Both the position numbers and the translations under genes were made by a program. The notes beneath the pieces are model-generated. The model was not told the origin of the DNA. It worked only from the letters and a program-made list of their open reading frames with translations, and did no database searches. Source: Dipteris shenzhenensis (lineage: Eukaryota; Polypodiophyta; Polypodiopsida; Gleicheniales). From it: a DNA stretch of 64,000 nucleotides. Positions 45,640 through 57,190 of the stretch are shown one piece after another. How positions within the stretch are numbered: position 1 is the first letter of the stretch; every line of letters begins with the position of its first letter. The stretch lies in the NCBI GenBank assembly GCA_047967505.1, contig CM106541.1. One strand, given 5' to 3'.

Positions 45640-48020
45640 TCTCTCTCTCCTCTCTCTCCTCTCTCCCTCCCCTCCCTCCGCCGCCAAAACTCCTCCCTTC
45701 CCTCCGCTCTCCCTCCTTCCCCAAAATCCCCCTCCCCTCTTGCTACCCTTCCCCTCTCCCGTCGCCTAACCTCTTCCTCCCCCCCACCCCCAAAATCCCC
45801 CTCCCCTCTTGCTAACCTTCCTCCCTTTTCCCCACCCCCCTTGGCGACCCCCCCAACCTTTCCACCCTCTTCCCCACTCTCCCTTTGGCCCCCCCTCCCT
45901 CCTTCCTTAGCGACCCCCCCTCCTCTCACCCAGCTCCCCCTCCGCCCTCCCTGGGGCTGGCCGCCAGCCCCCCCCTCTCCTCACTCCCTGGGCTGGCGGC
46001 CGCGGCCGCCAGCCCCGCCCCCTCCTCTCACCCAACCCCCCCCCCTTCGCAACCCACCCATCCCCCCCCCTTCACCCTCCCTGGCTGGCGGCCGCGGCCG
46101 CCAGCCCCCCCCCCCTCTCCTCTCTCCCCCCGCGGCCGCCAGCCCCCCCCCCCCTCTCCTCTCTCCCCCCTCCTCTCACCCAGCCCCCCCCCCCTCTCCT
46201 CTCTCCCTAGGCTAGCGGCCGTGGCCGCCAGCCCCCCCCCCTCCTCTCACCCAGCCCCTCCCCCTCTTCACCCTCCCCCTCCCTTCCCAACCCACCCATC
46301 CCCCCCCTTCACGCTCCCTGGCTGGCGGCCGCGGCCGCCAGCCCCCCCCCTCCTCTCACCCAGCCCCCCCCCCTTCTCCTTCCTCTCTCCCTAGGCTGGC
46401 GGCCGCGGCCGCCAGCCCCCCCCCTCCTCTCACCCACCCCCCACCCCTCCCCCCCCTCCTCTCACCCAGCCCCTCCCCCTCTTCACCCTCCCCCCCCCCT
46501 TCCCAACCCACCCATCCCCCCCCTTCACGCTCCCTGGCTGGAGGCCGCGGCCGCCAGCCCCCCCCCCCCTCCTCTCACCCAGCCCCCCCCCCCTCTCCTT
46601 CCTCTCTCCCTAGGCTGGCGGCCACGGCCGCCAGCCCCCCCCCCTTCCTCTCACCCACCCCCCCCCTCACACTCCCGCCCCCCCTTCACAACCCACCCAT
46701 CCCCCCCCTTGACCCTCCCTGGCTGGCGACCGCGGCCGCCAGCCCCCTCCCCCCCTCTCACCCAGGGGGGGTCTTCACCCTCCCCCCCCCCCCCTTCGCG
46801 ACCCACCCATCCCCCCTTCACCACCCTCCCTGGCTGGCGGCCGCGGCCGCCAGCCCCCCCCCCTCTCCTCTCACCCAGCCCCCCCCCCTCTCTCCTCTCA
46901 CCCAACCCCTTCGCAACCCCCCCCTCCTCTCACCCATCCCCCTCTCTTCGCTCTCCCCCCCCCCTTTCGGAACCCACCCTCCCTGGCTGGCGGCCGCGGC
47001 CGCCAGCCCCCCCCCTCCTCTCACCCAGTCCCCCCCTCTTCACCCGGCCCCCCTCCTTTCGCAACCCCTCCCCCACCCCCCTGGCTGGCGGCCGCGGCCG
47101 CCAGCCCCCCCCCCTCCTCTCACCCAGTCCCCCCCTCTTCACCCGCCCCCCCCCTTTCGCAACCCCTCCCCCACCCCCCTGGCTGGCGGCCGCGGCCGCC
47201 AGCCAGCCCCCCCCCCCTCTCACCCAGTCCCCCCCTCTTCACCCCCCCCCCCTTTCGCAACCCCTCCCCCACCCCCCTGGCTGGCGGCCGCGGCCGCCAG
47301 CCCCCCCCCCCTCCTCTCACCCAGTCCCCCCCTTTCGCAACCCCTCCCCCACCCCCCCTTCCCCCACCCCCCCCTCCCCCACCCTCCTGGGCTGGCGGCC
47401 GCGGCCGCCAGCCCCCCCTCTTCACCCTCCCCCCCCCTCCCCCCCTCAGCCGCGCCCCCCTCCCTCCCCCTCTCCCCCCCTCTTCACCCGCCCCCCCCCT
47501 TTCGCAACCCCTCCCCCACCCACCCTTCCCCCCCCCAGCCGCTCCCCCACCCTCCCGGGGCCGCCAGCCCCCCCTCTTCACTGCGCCCCCCCCTCCCCCT
47601 CCTCCCCCCCTCCCTCCTCCCCCCCTTCAGCCGCTCCCTCACCCTCCCTGGCTGGCGGTCGCGGCCGCCAGCCCCCCCTCTTCACCCTCCCCCCCCCTCC
47701 CCCCCTCAGCCGCGCCCCCCTCCCTCCCCCTCTCAGCCGCTCCCCCCTCCTCTCAGCTGCGCCCCCCCCTCCCCCTCTCAGCCGCTCCCCCCTCCTCCTC
47801 TCAGCCCCCCTCTGCACCCACCCCCTCTCAGCCGCTCCCCCCTCCTCCTCTCAGCCCCCCTCTGCACCCACCCGCTTCCCTCCCACCCGCCCCGCCAGCC
47901 TCCCCTCCCACCCAGTTCCCTCACACCCACCTCCCTCTTCGCCCCTTCTTCCCCTCCCTTCCTCCTCCCTCCCGTCCCACCCTCTTTCTCCCCTCCCTTC
48001 CTCCTCCCTCCCCTCCCCTC
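45640..48020 (+). repeat. C-rich array with 20-bp palindrome CTGGCGGCCGCGGCCGCCAG
   Basis: About 2.4 kb of poly-C/CCCTCC sequence containing roughly ten exact copies of the palindrome CTGGCGGCCGCGGCCGCCAG and five with one change, spaced 75-150 bp (for example near 45,990, 46,080, 46,320, 46,395, 46,833, 46,985, 47,081, 47,181, 47,279 and 47,391). Variants such as CCGTGG and CCACGG are CG to TG/CA changes. The minus strand is G-rich enough for G-quadruplexes. Long Pro-rich frames on either strand follow the repeat and are not genes. It lies between the two copies of the presumed first exon. Confidence 0.85.
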
Positions 48021-48096
48021 CCCTGAACCTTTCTCTCTCTAATTTCTCTCTCTTCAAAATTTAAAAAAGAAACTAGAAAAAAAAGTTTGCAAGTAC

Positions 48097-48330
48097 CTGG
48101 AAACAGTTTGTAAGTTTGCTCTTTCTTGCTTTCTTGCTCTTCCTTCCTTGCTCTCTTGATCGTCCTTGCTTTCTTGCTTGAATGAAATGAGGGGAGAAAG
48201 AATGAATGAAGGAAGACTATATATAAGAAAAATTAGGTTTTCCTCCTCCTCTCCTATTGGCTTTCCATTCCTCTCCTCTCTCCTATTGGCTTTTCATTTA
48301 TCTCCTCTCCCATTGGCTCCCATTACTCCC
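48097..48330 (-). promoter_or_regulatory. Presumed promoter and first exon of the large protease-like gene
   Basis: Minus strand. A TATATATA box (48,225-48,218) is preceded by three CCAAT boxes (AGCCAATAG or ATGGCCAAT-like forms near 48,258, 48,288 and 48,312). It is followed by a ~90-base purine-rich non-coding exon ending in a donor TTTCCAG/GTACTTGC at 48,097. A 5.4-kb first intron to the acceptor at about 42,713 is inferred. Motif spacing fits a plant core promoter. Confidence 0.55.
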
Positions 48331-48999
48331 CCTCTTCTATTGAACCCCCATCCCTCATCCATTAGCCCTCCTCCCATCCATCCATTTCTTCTTCCTCCCC
48401 ATTGCCACCACTCCCATCCCACATTTCCACCACGTCCCATTTTCCAAAATCCCATATTTCCCCATCTCACCCTCCTCTTTTTCATCCCCTATTAACTTCC
48501 TCACTCATTTCACTCCCTTATTAGCCTACTCCCCTATTACCTTCCCCTCTCCCATTCCATTCTTCCCTCCCCACTCTCACTTCCACTTCCCATTACTCAC
48601 TTGCCATTTAAAAACTATTAATATATTATTATACTATTTTTTATACTAATTATCATACACCCTTATTACTTCCCTATCCTATTCCACTCCTCCCTCCTCA
48701 TTCCCACTTCCACTTCCCATTACTCACTTGCTATACACATTTGCAAACTATTAATATATTATTACATGATTTTTTATACTATTTGTAAACTTACATATGG
48801 GCAAAATCACAGGTGTCAAAGCGATCCTATTGTGGTCATACAACAACTGTGCTTTTATTCAAGGGTATATTTATCCTCATCAACAAGCTTATTTACTCAA
48901 GGTATGAAGTGCATAATTTGTGCACTAGGTGTTTACTTTGTGCCAAAATTGTTTGCCACACACACACACACATATACATATACCGAGAATTTTCTAATA
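48331..48999. other. Pyrimidine-rich spacer, no gene
   Basis: CCT/CAT-rich sequence to about 48,600, then AT-rich with a duplicated block (CACTTCCCATTACTCACTTG at about 48,585 and 48,713). It leads into the satellite. Confidence 0.5.
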
Positions 49000-51900
49000 T
49001 TATCGCATCTACATTTCTCCAATGGGCACAAAACTTTGTACACTCCTCAACCTAGGTCTTATTGACTTGCATACAAAGTGGTGCACCCATCTCATAAGTA
49101 CTTGTTCGGATAACACACCTCCTATGTATTTTATGACGATTGTGCATAACACTAGGAACAAAATGGTGTATCATGTGAGACAGACTATGCAAAGCATATC
49201 CAATGGACACAAGACTTTACACGTTCCTCAACCTAGGCAGTATTGACTTGTGTGCAAAGTGGCATCCCCATCCGATAAGTACTTGTTTGAAAAATACACC
49301 TACGATCGTGTTTTTTGACGATTATGCATGACACTAAGGCAATAATGGTGTTTTATGCTTGATCGACAATGCAAAGCATATCCGATGGGCACAATACTTT
49401 GCACACACCTTCAACTAGGTAGAATCGACTTACATGCAAAGTGGTATGCCCATCCCATAAGTGCTTGATCCTATAACATACCTAGAAACGTGTTTTTTGA
49501 CGGATGTGCATGACACTAGAGTAAAAATAGTATTTAATGCTCGATAGACCATGCAAAGGATATCCGATGGGCACAAAACTTTTCGTATGCCTCAACCTAG
49601 GTGGTATTGAAATGTTCTCAATGAGGCACACCCATCCGATAAGTACTTGGTCAGATAACACACCTAATGGCGTGTTTTTTTGTGAATGTGCATGTCATTA
49701 GGAAAAAAATGATGTATAATGCGTGATCGACCATGCAAATCATATCCGATGGTGACAATACTTTGCACGCACCTCAACGTAGTTAAAACGGACTTGCGTG
49801 CAAAGTGGAGCCCCCATATGATAAATATTTATTTGAATAACACACCTATGGCCGTGTTTTTATATGGTTGTGCATGACACTAAGGCAAAAACGGTGTGTT
49901 ATGCTTGATCGACAATGCAAAGCATATCCGATGAATACAATACTTTGCACACACCTTCAACTAGGTGTAATTGACTTACATGCAAAGTGGCACGCCCATC
50001 GCATAAGTGCTTGATCAGATAACACACCTAGCAGCGTGTTTTTTTACGGATGTGCATGGCACTAAGGCAAAAATGGTATTTAATGCTCGATCGACCATGC
50101 AAAGCATATCCGATGGGCACGATACTTTGCACACACCTTCAACTAGCTAGAATCGACTTACATGCAAAGTGGCATGCCCATCCCATAAGTGCTTGATCCT
50201 ATAACATACCTAGAAACGTGTTTTTGACGGATGTGCATGACACTAGAGTAAAAATAGTATTTAATGCTCGATAGACCATGCAAAGGATATCCGATGGGCA
50301 CAAAACTTTTTGTACGCCTCAACCTAGGTGGTATTGAAATGTTCTCAATAAGGCACACCCATCCGATAAGTACTTGGTCAAATAACACACCTAATGGCAT
50401 GTTTTTTTGCGGATGTGCATATCATTAGGAAAAAAATGGTGTATAATGCGTGATCGACCATGCAAATCATATTCGATGGTGACAATACGTTGCATGCACC
50501 TCAACGTAGTTGAAACGAACTTGCGTGCAAAGTGGATCCCCCATCTGATAAGTACTTATTTGAATATCACACCTATGGCCGTATTTTTATATGGTTGTGC
50601 ATGACACTAAGGCAGAAACGGTGTGTTATGCTCGATCGACAATACAAAGCATATCCGATGAACACAATACTTTGCACACACCTTCAACTAGGTGTAATTG
50701 ACTTACATGCAAAGTGGCATGCCCATCGCATAAGTGCTTGATCAGATAACACACCTAGCAGCGTGTTTTTTTACGGATGTGTATGGCACTAAGGCAAAAA
50801 TGGTATTTAATGCTCGATCAACCATGCAAATCATATCGGATGGCCACGATAATTTGCACACATCTTCAACTAGGTGTAATTGACTCACATGCAAAGTGGC
50901 ATTCCCATCGCATAAGTTCTTGATCGGATAACACACCTAGCAGCGTGTTTTTTTACGAATGTGCATGGCACTAAGGCAAAAATGGTATTTAATGCTCGAT
51001 CGACCATGCAAAGCATATCCGATGGGCATAATACTTTTCTTATACCTCAACCTAGGTGGTATTAAAATGTTTTCAAAGAGGTACACCCATCCGATAAGTA
51101 CTTGGTCAGATAACATACCTAAGGGCGTGTTTTTTTGCGGATGTGCATACCACTAGGGAAAAAACGGTGTATAATGCGTGATCGACCATGCAAATCATAT
51201 CTGATGGTGACAATACTTTGCGCACACCTCAACCTAGTTGAAACAAACTTGCGTGCAAACTGGAGCCCCCATCCGATAAGTACTAGTCTGAATAACACAT
51301 CTAGGACTGCGTTTTTTGACGAATGTGCATGACACTAAGACAAAAACGGTGTTTTATGCTTGATCGACAATGCAAAGCATATCCGATGGGCACAATACTT
51401 TGCACACACCTTCAACTAGGTAGAATAAACTTACATGCAAAGTGGCACGCCCATCCCATAAGTGCTTGATCATATAACATACCTAGCAGCGTGTGTTTTT
51501 TGACGGATGTGCATGACACTAGAGTAAAAATAGTATTTGATGCTCGATTGACCATGCAAAGGATATCCAATGGGCACAAAACTTTTTTTACGCCTCAACC
51601 TAGGTGGTATTGAAATGTTCTCAATGAGGCACACCCATCCGATAAGTACTTGGTCAGATAACACACCTAATGGCGTGTTTTTGTGCGAATGTGCATATTA
51701 TTAGGGAAAAAATGGTGTATAATGCGTGATCGACCATGCAAATCATATCCGATGGTGACAATACTTTGCACGCACCTCAATGTAGTTAAAGCGGACTTGC
51801 GTGCAAAGTGGAGCCCCCATCTGATAAGTACTTATTTGAATAACACACCTATGGCCGTGTTTTTATATGGTTGTGCATGACAGTAAGGCAGAAATAGTGT

Positions 51901-52330
51901 GTTATGCTTGATCGACAATGCAAAGCATATTGGATGGACACAATACTTTGCACACACCTTCAACTAGGTGGAATTGACTTACATGCAAAGTGGCATTCCC
52001 ATCGCATAAGTACTTGATCGGATAACACACCTAGCAGCGTGTTTTTTTTATGGATGTGCATGATAGGAGCAAAAATAGTATTTAATGCTCGATGGACCAT
52101 GCAAAGCATATCCGATGGGCACAACACTTTTTGTACACCTCAACTAGGTGGAATTGACTTACATGCAAAGTGGCACCCGCATCCCATTAGTGTTTGATTG
52201 GATAACGTACCTAGTAGGCTCATGTTTTTTTACGGATGTGCATGACACTAGAGCAAAAATAGTATTTAATGCTTGATTGACCATGCAAAGGATAACTTGG
52301 CATGTCCATCTGATGAGTACTTGATCGGAT
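49000..52330 (+). repeat. ~182-bp satellite, about 18 monomers, with higher-order structure
   Basis: The word TGTGCATGACACTA or a close variant recurs at about 49,141, 49,325, 49,507, 49,689, 49,870, 50,052, 50,235 and on to 52,237, a mean step of 182 bp. Monomers are diverged, but the one at 49,507 is almost the same as those at 50,235 (4 x 182 away) and 51,508 (7 x 182 further), and its neighbours match in the same order. So blocks of four monomers (~728 bp) were duplicated. Conserved words include GACCATGCAAAGCATATCCG and ATGGGCACAATACTTTGCAC. The array fills the space between the divergent promoters. Short frames within it are repeat translation. Confidence 0.92.
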
Positions 52331-52458
52331 AACTTCTCCCACTAATAAATTAAGTACTAATTAAAAATTATAATAAATAAGTAGATTATTAAAAAGAGAC
52401 TAATATTTATGTAATTGTTGCCACTGCAGCTTGCTTGCGAAGGACTCTCACAAAGGAG

Positions 52459-55400
52459 ATGGCTATAGATTTTGTTCCAGGGATGGATGTGATTTTATGT
52501 AGCAAAAGAGAAGTAGTTGCATTTGCTACAATCCATGATAGTGATCCCAATTCACTTTGCCACTTTCGAAGACTTGGCGAAGATAAGGTAGCAGTTACTG
52601 TATCAAAGATTCTTAGCGCACATGTTGAGCTAAAGTATAAATGTGGAGATATGGAAACACTTGGAGATGTTATGCCCTACAATACATCCAACAAATCATT
52701 TATAGCATGGAACAAAGATGAGACTTATGCAACAGACATTATCAAGAATACAAAGTGCACCACCTTGGATTTTACTATAGGGGACATTTTACAAATGAGA
52801 TCATTTGCAAATAAGATTGTAGCAGAAGGTGAAGTATTGGGATTTGAACAAGTGGAGCAATGGTCATTTGCGCAGATGAGGATTCTAAAAGTCACTGATG
52901 ATGGTATGGTTGATAACATAACATCCTTATGTGATCCCTACTATGAGGTAGGCAAGAATATGAGATGGAGCATGCAATTTTTAAACATGAGAAAGAGGCA
53001 CGTGGTTTTCAATGATAAAGACAACGCATACTACAATATGAAAGGACCTAAAAAGCGTGCCCATGTGCCAGGCTCTATCACTTCAAATGTGGATGATTTC
53101 AATATACTCAATTATAGAAGTGACATCTTATCTGGAGTGGATGAGTTCATTGGTTCCAAGAAACAAAATGATTTTAGAAGCGAAGCCTTATCTGGGGTGG
53201 ATGAATTCTTGCACAGTGAGAAGGGCAAAGGTTTCAATAGCGATGTCTTGTCAAGTGTGGATGAGTTCATGCATATTAACAAACCTAGTGTCAATCAAGG
53301 TTGTGGATTTGTGAAAGCCATGCAAGATGTCCCAATGAGTGATGTTCTCTCAGGAGTGGAAGAGTTTCAAGGTTCTGAATACTCTCGTAGAATATTGAAT
53401 TCATTGAATGGTCCTAAGAGTATGTTAAAAATGAGGATGAGATCAACAGAGGATTATTCAGTATTTAACTTTGATTGTGATATGAACAAGGATGCAACGA
53501 CCAATCATGGATGCTTGGTTACAAACAAATGTGAGGAGAAGAAGTGCATAAATACAGATAACAATGTGTACGAGGAACGAAAACGGTCATACATATGCAT
53601 GAAGAGAAAGAGAATCCAGGCAGATCCACAAAAGCAACCAAAGAGGAAGAGAGTAATGAAGGAGGAGAACATGTTAAATGCATTGGGATATCTATGTTGC
53701 AAGCGAAGATGTATGCGCTTCATTGATCTTGCAGACATCAGGGAATGTAGAGGACACGTGTGGCAAAGAAGGGGAAGCGAAAGAAATGAATACCTTCTCA
53801 CAAGTCTCTCTTGCTTTCTTCAGAATGGCAATAAAAGGCTAAGTTCAAGACAAAAGGTAAAACCTCTCGTAAATGGAAAAAGGATTTGCAATAAGGCATA
53901 TCGCAATATTACTGGATTATCCCATGGTACATATTGGGATTTAGTCACCAAGGCAAAGGGCGGCAACAAATTTAGCATTCACGGTAATAGAGGAAGGTCC
54001 AAATCAAGAATCTCAACTGTCAGGGCAGCAGCAATTTTACAAGACTTCATACATGAAAATGCTTTGCCTCAACCCCATATATCTACCAAACTCCCTAACG
54101 GTGACGCGATCACTGAAATGCACCTTCCAATGGGCTTGACAAAGCTCGAAGTATTTGACTCTATTGCAGAAAAGCAAAGGCAAAGAGGGGATGCTGTAGC
54201 TTCTTCTCATACTTTGTATACTCTTTGGAAGAAGAACTTTGGATATGTTAAAATCCCAAGGAGGCAAAAAATGTCAAAGTGCAATGTCTGTGATGATTTA
54301 AAGCGAGCGATTGAGAGTGCAACATGTCCAAATCAAAGGGAATTATACAAAAAAAACCGAAAATCTCATCATGACCTTATTCGACATTCCAGACAAAAAT
54401 ATGCATTTTGGAAGGAGCAAGCTATTTCGCATCCTGATGACTACATGTGTCTTATTGTAGATGGCATGGATCAGAATACAACAACATTGCCTCGTTTTGT
54501 TGCCACTCCACCTAAATTACAAGGAAAGCACTTTCTAAAGACACATCTATGTGGAGTGTTAGTGCATGGAATTAAGTTCTTTGCAGATATATGGATTGAT
54601 TCCTTGCATCTACATGATAGCAATCAAGTTGTAACATCTATTATGAAGGCAATTTGCAATGTACATGCAGAAAAAGGTCGCCTGCCACCGACTTTGAGAA
54701 TACAAGCTGATAATTGCTGGCGAGAAAATAAGAATGTACTTATGTTTGCCTTCTGCTCCATGCTAGTTGCTCATCGAATCTTCAATGAGGTCGAATGTGG
54801 ATTTTTGTATGTTGGGCATACACATGAGGATATCGATCAGGTTTTTAGCACAGTCTCAAGGGAGCTTAAATGCAAGGATGTGGAGACAATAGATGACTTG
54901 GTAAGAAGATGTGGCAGGCAAGTTGGTGGTCGTAAGGAAAGTACAGTATGTGAGAGGCTCGAAAGAATGTATGATTGGAAGAGCTTCATTCTACCTTTCA
55001 TACAAACGGGTGGTGATGCATTGACAGGTCATACCAATCCACACTACTTTCGTTTTTTTTTAAAAGATGAAAAACCCGTAATGCAATGGCAACAGTATTC
55101 TCATGATACAAAATGGGAACCTGAAGAACCTTACAGTCTCTTAACTTCAATTCCCAGCAAGGAAAGGTATCCAACATGGGCTCCTATACAAGAATTTAAT
55201 GAGAGGTCTAATTGTGAAATAGATGAATTAAAAGCATTTATTACATACAAAGAGGAAATGCTCCAGAGATATCCTGATTCGAAGCCTGCTTGGAGAGAAC
55301 ACACTACCACTGTAATTAACAAGACACGAAATTTAATAAAGGACCTTGAGAGAATGCGAGGCTCAAAGGATGTCAAGGAAGAATGCAATATGTTTTGGCT

Positions 55401-55929
55401 AAATGTTCATAACGATTTGCGCCCAGCTCCAGTCTTTGAAAATGATTTTGTATCATTACTCCCACGTCCATATTGTGGACCGAAGAAGAGAGAGTTTATG
55501 CCACAAGTAGATATAGAGGTTGATTGTTTTGTTGTGGTTCGGCCATCGGATGATGAATATGAGAATGTGAAGTTTTGGGTTGCAAAAGTAGTTGATGTGC
55601 AAAGAGATGACCAAGGGAGAGCTACAACATTTACAGCGGTATGGTATGAGCCAAAGGGCAGGAAGGAGAATATGGATAACAACACATTATATACTAATTG
55701 TATAATGAAGGAGTGGGTCCCAAATGATGAAGCAGTCTCTCAAGTTTCGACAGAGACAATCATAGTGTCTTGGCATTCAAGGGCAAAGAAATCAAAGAAG
55801 CACATGGGATATGAGGTAGAAGGAAAAATAAAAATACCACAGCAAACTATTTTGCATATACACGAATTTTTAAGGATGCTCGCCATGGAGGAAGTAGAAG
55901 GAGATAGCGCAAATGAAGAATGTCCATGA
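52459..55929 (+). CDS. DUF7869-type (Sola2-like) DDE transposase
   Basis: A 1,156-residue open frame, the presumed transposase of the 24-kb element. The first in-frame ATG is at 52,459; a likely splice acceptor (CACTGCAG, 52,429) precedes it, so upstream exons are possible. The N-terminus (residues 1-110) resembles DUF8039-like domains of plant transposon proteins. Four copies of a (S/M)D-x-LSGVDEF-type motif lie at ~220-305. A basic, NLS-like region (KRKR and PKRKRV) lies at ~380-400. A Cys motif CNVCDDLK is at ~607. The catalytic core has LIVDGMDQ (Asp ~668), RIQADNCWRENKN (Asp ~751) and VGHTHEDIDQVFS (His ~787, Glu 790, Asp 791/793). The C-terminal barrel-like part has FVVVRPSDDEYENVKFWVAK near 1,030-1,050. 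No frame break is seen. Which acidic residue completes the triad is inference. Confidence 0.9.
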   Translation: MAIDFVPGMDVILCSKREVVAFATIHDSDPNSLCHFRRLGEDKVAVTVSKILSAHVELKYKCGDMETLGDVMPYNTSNKSFIAWNKDETYATDIIKNTKCTTLDFTIGDILQMRSFANKIVAEGEVLGFEQVEQWSFAQMRILKVTDDGMVDNITSLCDPYYEVGKNMRWSMQFLNMRKRHVVFNDKDNAYYNMKGPKKRAHVPGSITSNVDDFNILNYRSDILSGVDEFIGSKKQNDFRSEALSGVDEFLHSEKGKGFNSDVLSSVDEFMHINKPSVNQGCGFVKAMQDVPMSDVLSGVEEFQGSEYSRRILNSLNGPKSMLKMRMRSTEDYSVFNFDCDMNKDATTNHGCLVTNKCEEKKCINTDNNVYEERKRSYICMKRKRIQADPQKQPKRKRVMKEENMLNALGYLCCKRRCMRFIDLADIRECRGHVWQRRGSERNEYLLTSLSCFLQNGNKRLSSRQKVKPLVNGKRICNKAYRNITGLSHGTYWDLVTKAKGGNKFSIHGNRGRSKSRISTVRAAAILQDFIHENALPQPHISTKLPNGDAITEMHLPMGLTKLEVFDSIAEKQRQRGDAVASSHTLYTLWKKNFGYVKIPRRQKMSKCNVCDDLKRAIESATCPNQRELYKKNRKSHHDLIRHSRQKYAFWKEQAISHPDDYMCLIVDGMDQNTTTLPRFVATPPKLQGKHFLKTHLCGVLVHGIKFFADIWIDSLHLHDSNQVVTSIMKAICNVHAEKGRLPPTLRIQADNCWRENKNVLMFAFCSMLVAHRIFNEVECGFLYVGHTHEDIDQVFSTVSRELKCKDVETIDDLVRRCGRQVGGRKESTVCERLERMYDWKSFILPFIQTGGDALTGHTNPHYFRFFLKDEKPVMQWQQYSHDTKWEPEEPYSLLTSIPSKERYPTWAPIQEFNERSNCEIDELKAFITYKEEMLQRYPDSKPAWREHTTTVINKTRNLIKDLERMRGSKDVKEECNMFWLNVHNDLRPAPVFENDFVSLLPRPYCGPKKREFMPQVDIEVDCFVVVRPSDDEYENVKFWVAKVVDVQRDDQGRATTFTAVWYEPKGRKENMDNNTLYTNCIMKEWVPNDEAVSQVSTETIIVSWHSRAKKSKKHMGYEVEGKIKIPQQTILHIHEFLRMLAMEEVEGDSANEECP

Positions 55930-56039
55930 TTAAAGCTTTGTATTGAAGTCCATTGATTCAGAAGGATTTTATTTGGGTACTAGGAGCCAATTCAAGACAA
56001 TTATAATCAGAGTCATCACCTCGTATGTCAAATGAGAGT

Positions 56040-56450
56040 CAAAATATGCACTGGATGTCACCCAAGGGTCAAGGCTTGCCAAGACAATAGGGAGTTAATG
56101 CAGATGGCACCTGGCAAGGGACTATCACATTGAGCAATAAGACAATGGGGAGTCAATGCACCCAAGGGGCAAGGCTTGGCAAGATAACTTGTGGGAGTTA
56201 ATGCAGATGGCACCTGTATTTTGCACTGGATGTCACCCAAGGGTCAAGGCTTGGCAAGACAACAGGGAGTTAATGCAGATGGCACCTGGCAAGGGACTAT
56301 CGCATTGAGCAATAAGACAATGGAGAGTCAATGCACCCAAGGGGCAAGGCTTGGCAAGACAAGCCTAGGTCAAATTATGCAGATGGCAACTGGCAAGGGA
56401 CTGTCGTGACATTGAGCAATAAGACAATGGGGTGTCAAATTATGCAGATG
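56040..56450 (+). repeat. Tandem repeat downstream of the transposase gene, ~180-bp unit
   Basis: Two and a half copies of a unit with GGATGTCACCCAAGGGTCAA, AGTTAATGCAGATGGCACCT and GACTATCGCATTGAGCAATA. Within the unit CAAGGCTTGGCAAGACAA itself recurs. It is probably 3' UTR or spacer. Confidence 0.85.
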
Positions 56451-56730
56451 GCACGAATTGAGGCTCTTTAAGAGCAACAATTTAAATTGTAAACATATGT
56501 TCAATCTATATCATTTTGGATATAAAGACTGTAGCTAAGAGCAACGTCTCTCAATGTAATCATATACATAAAGCTACAATTGCTATTATCCCTCTTTGGT
56601 CTTATGGCATCTTGTCTTCTTTCTATTTATTAAAAGTTTTGTTAAATTTTGTGCATATTGCCGAGTGACAATGTTATTTTCATGAAATATTTAAGTCTCC
56701 TTTCATGGATTTATAAATTTATCACGTCAA

Positions 56731-57090
56731 TGAAAAACGTCAAGGAAAAATATTTAAAATAATTAAATTAACAAATAACTTAGATATAGCTAGAATTTCT
56801 AATATAGGATTATTTCAAATTCTTGCATGTTGGTGTAAAAGTATAGATTGAAAAAACAATATTTGTATGTGAATATGATAGAGCCACAAAGTGAACTTTT
56901 GATTTGGGAAGGAAAAACGTCAAGGAAAAATATTAAAAATAATTAAATTAACAAATAACTTAGATATAGCTAGAATTTCTAATATAGGATTATTTCAAAT
57001 TCTTGCATGTTGGTGCAAAAGTATAGATTGAAAAAACAATATTTTTATGTGAATATGACAGTGCCACAGAACTTTTGATTTGGGAAGAAA
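56731..57090 (+). repeat. 180-bp direct duplication near the right end
   Basis: Two adjacent copies starting GAAAAACGTCAAGGAAAAAT at 56,732 and 56,912, with a handful of differences. GATTTGGGAAGG-type words continue to about 57,165. It is AT-rich and directly inside the right TIR. Confidence 0.88.
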
Positions 57091-57190
57091 CTTTTTAGAA
57101 AGTAAAATTTTGATTTGGAAAGGATATTTTCATAAAGTAAAGTTTTCATTTGGGAAGGATTTTTGGGCTTCGTCCAAAAACAACACAAAA

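Noticed and set aside
45589-48064. Long Pro-rich open frames on the plus strand and Gly-rich frames on the minus strand
   Set aside because: They follow poly-C and palindrome repeats and are open on both strands only because the DNA is so C-rich; there is no domain or start context.
49000-52330. Possible CRISPR array or gene cluster in the regular 182-bp pattern
   Set aside because: Whole units are repeated with no unique spacers, and the setting is a plant transposon; it is a satellite.
52435-52458. Upstream non-ATG start of the transposase frame
   Set aside because: The frame before 52,459 has no ATG and includes a probable splice acceptor; the first ATG is used.
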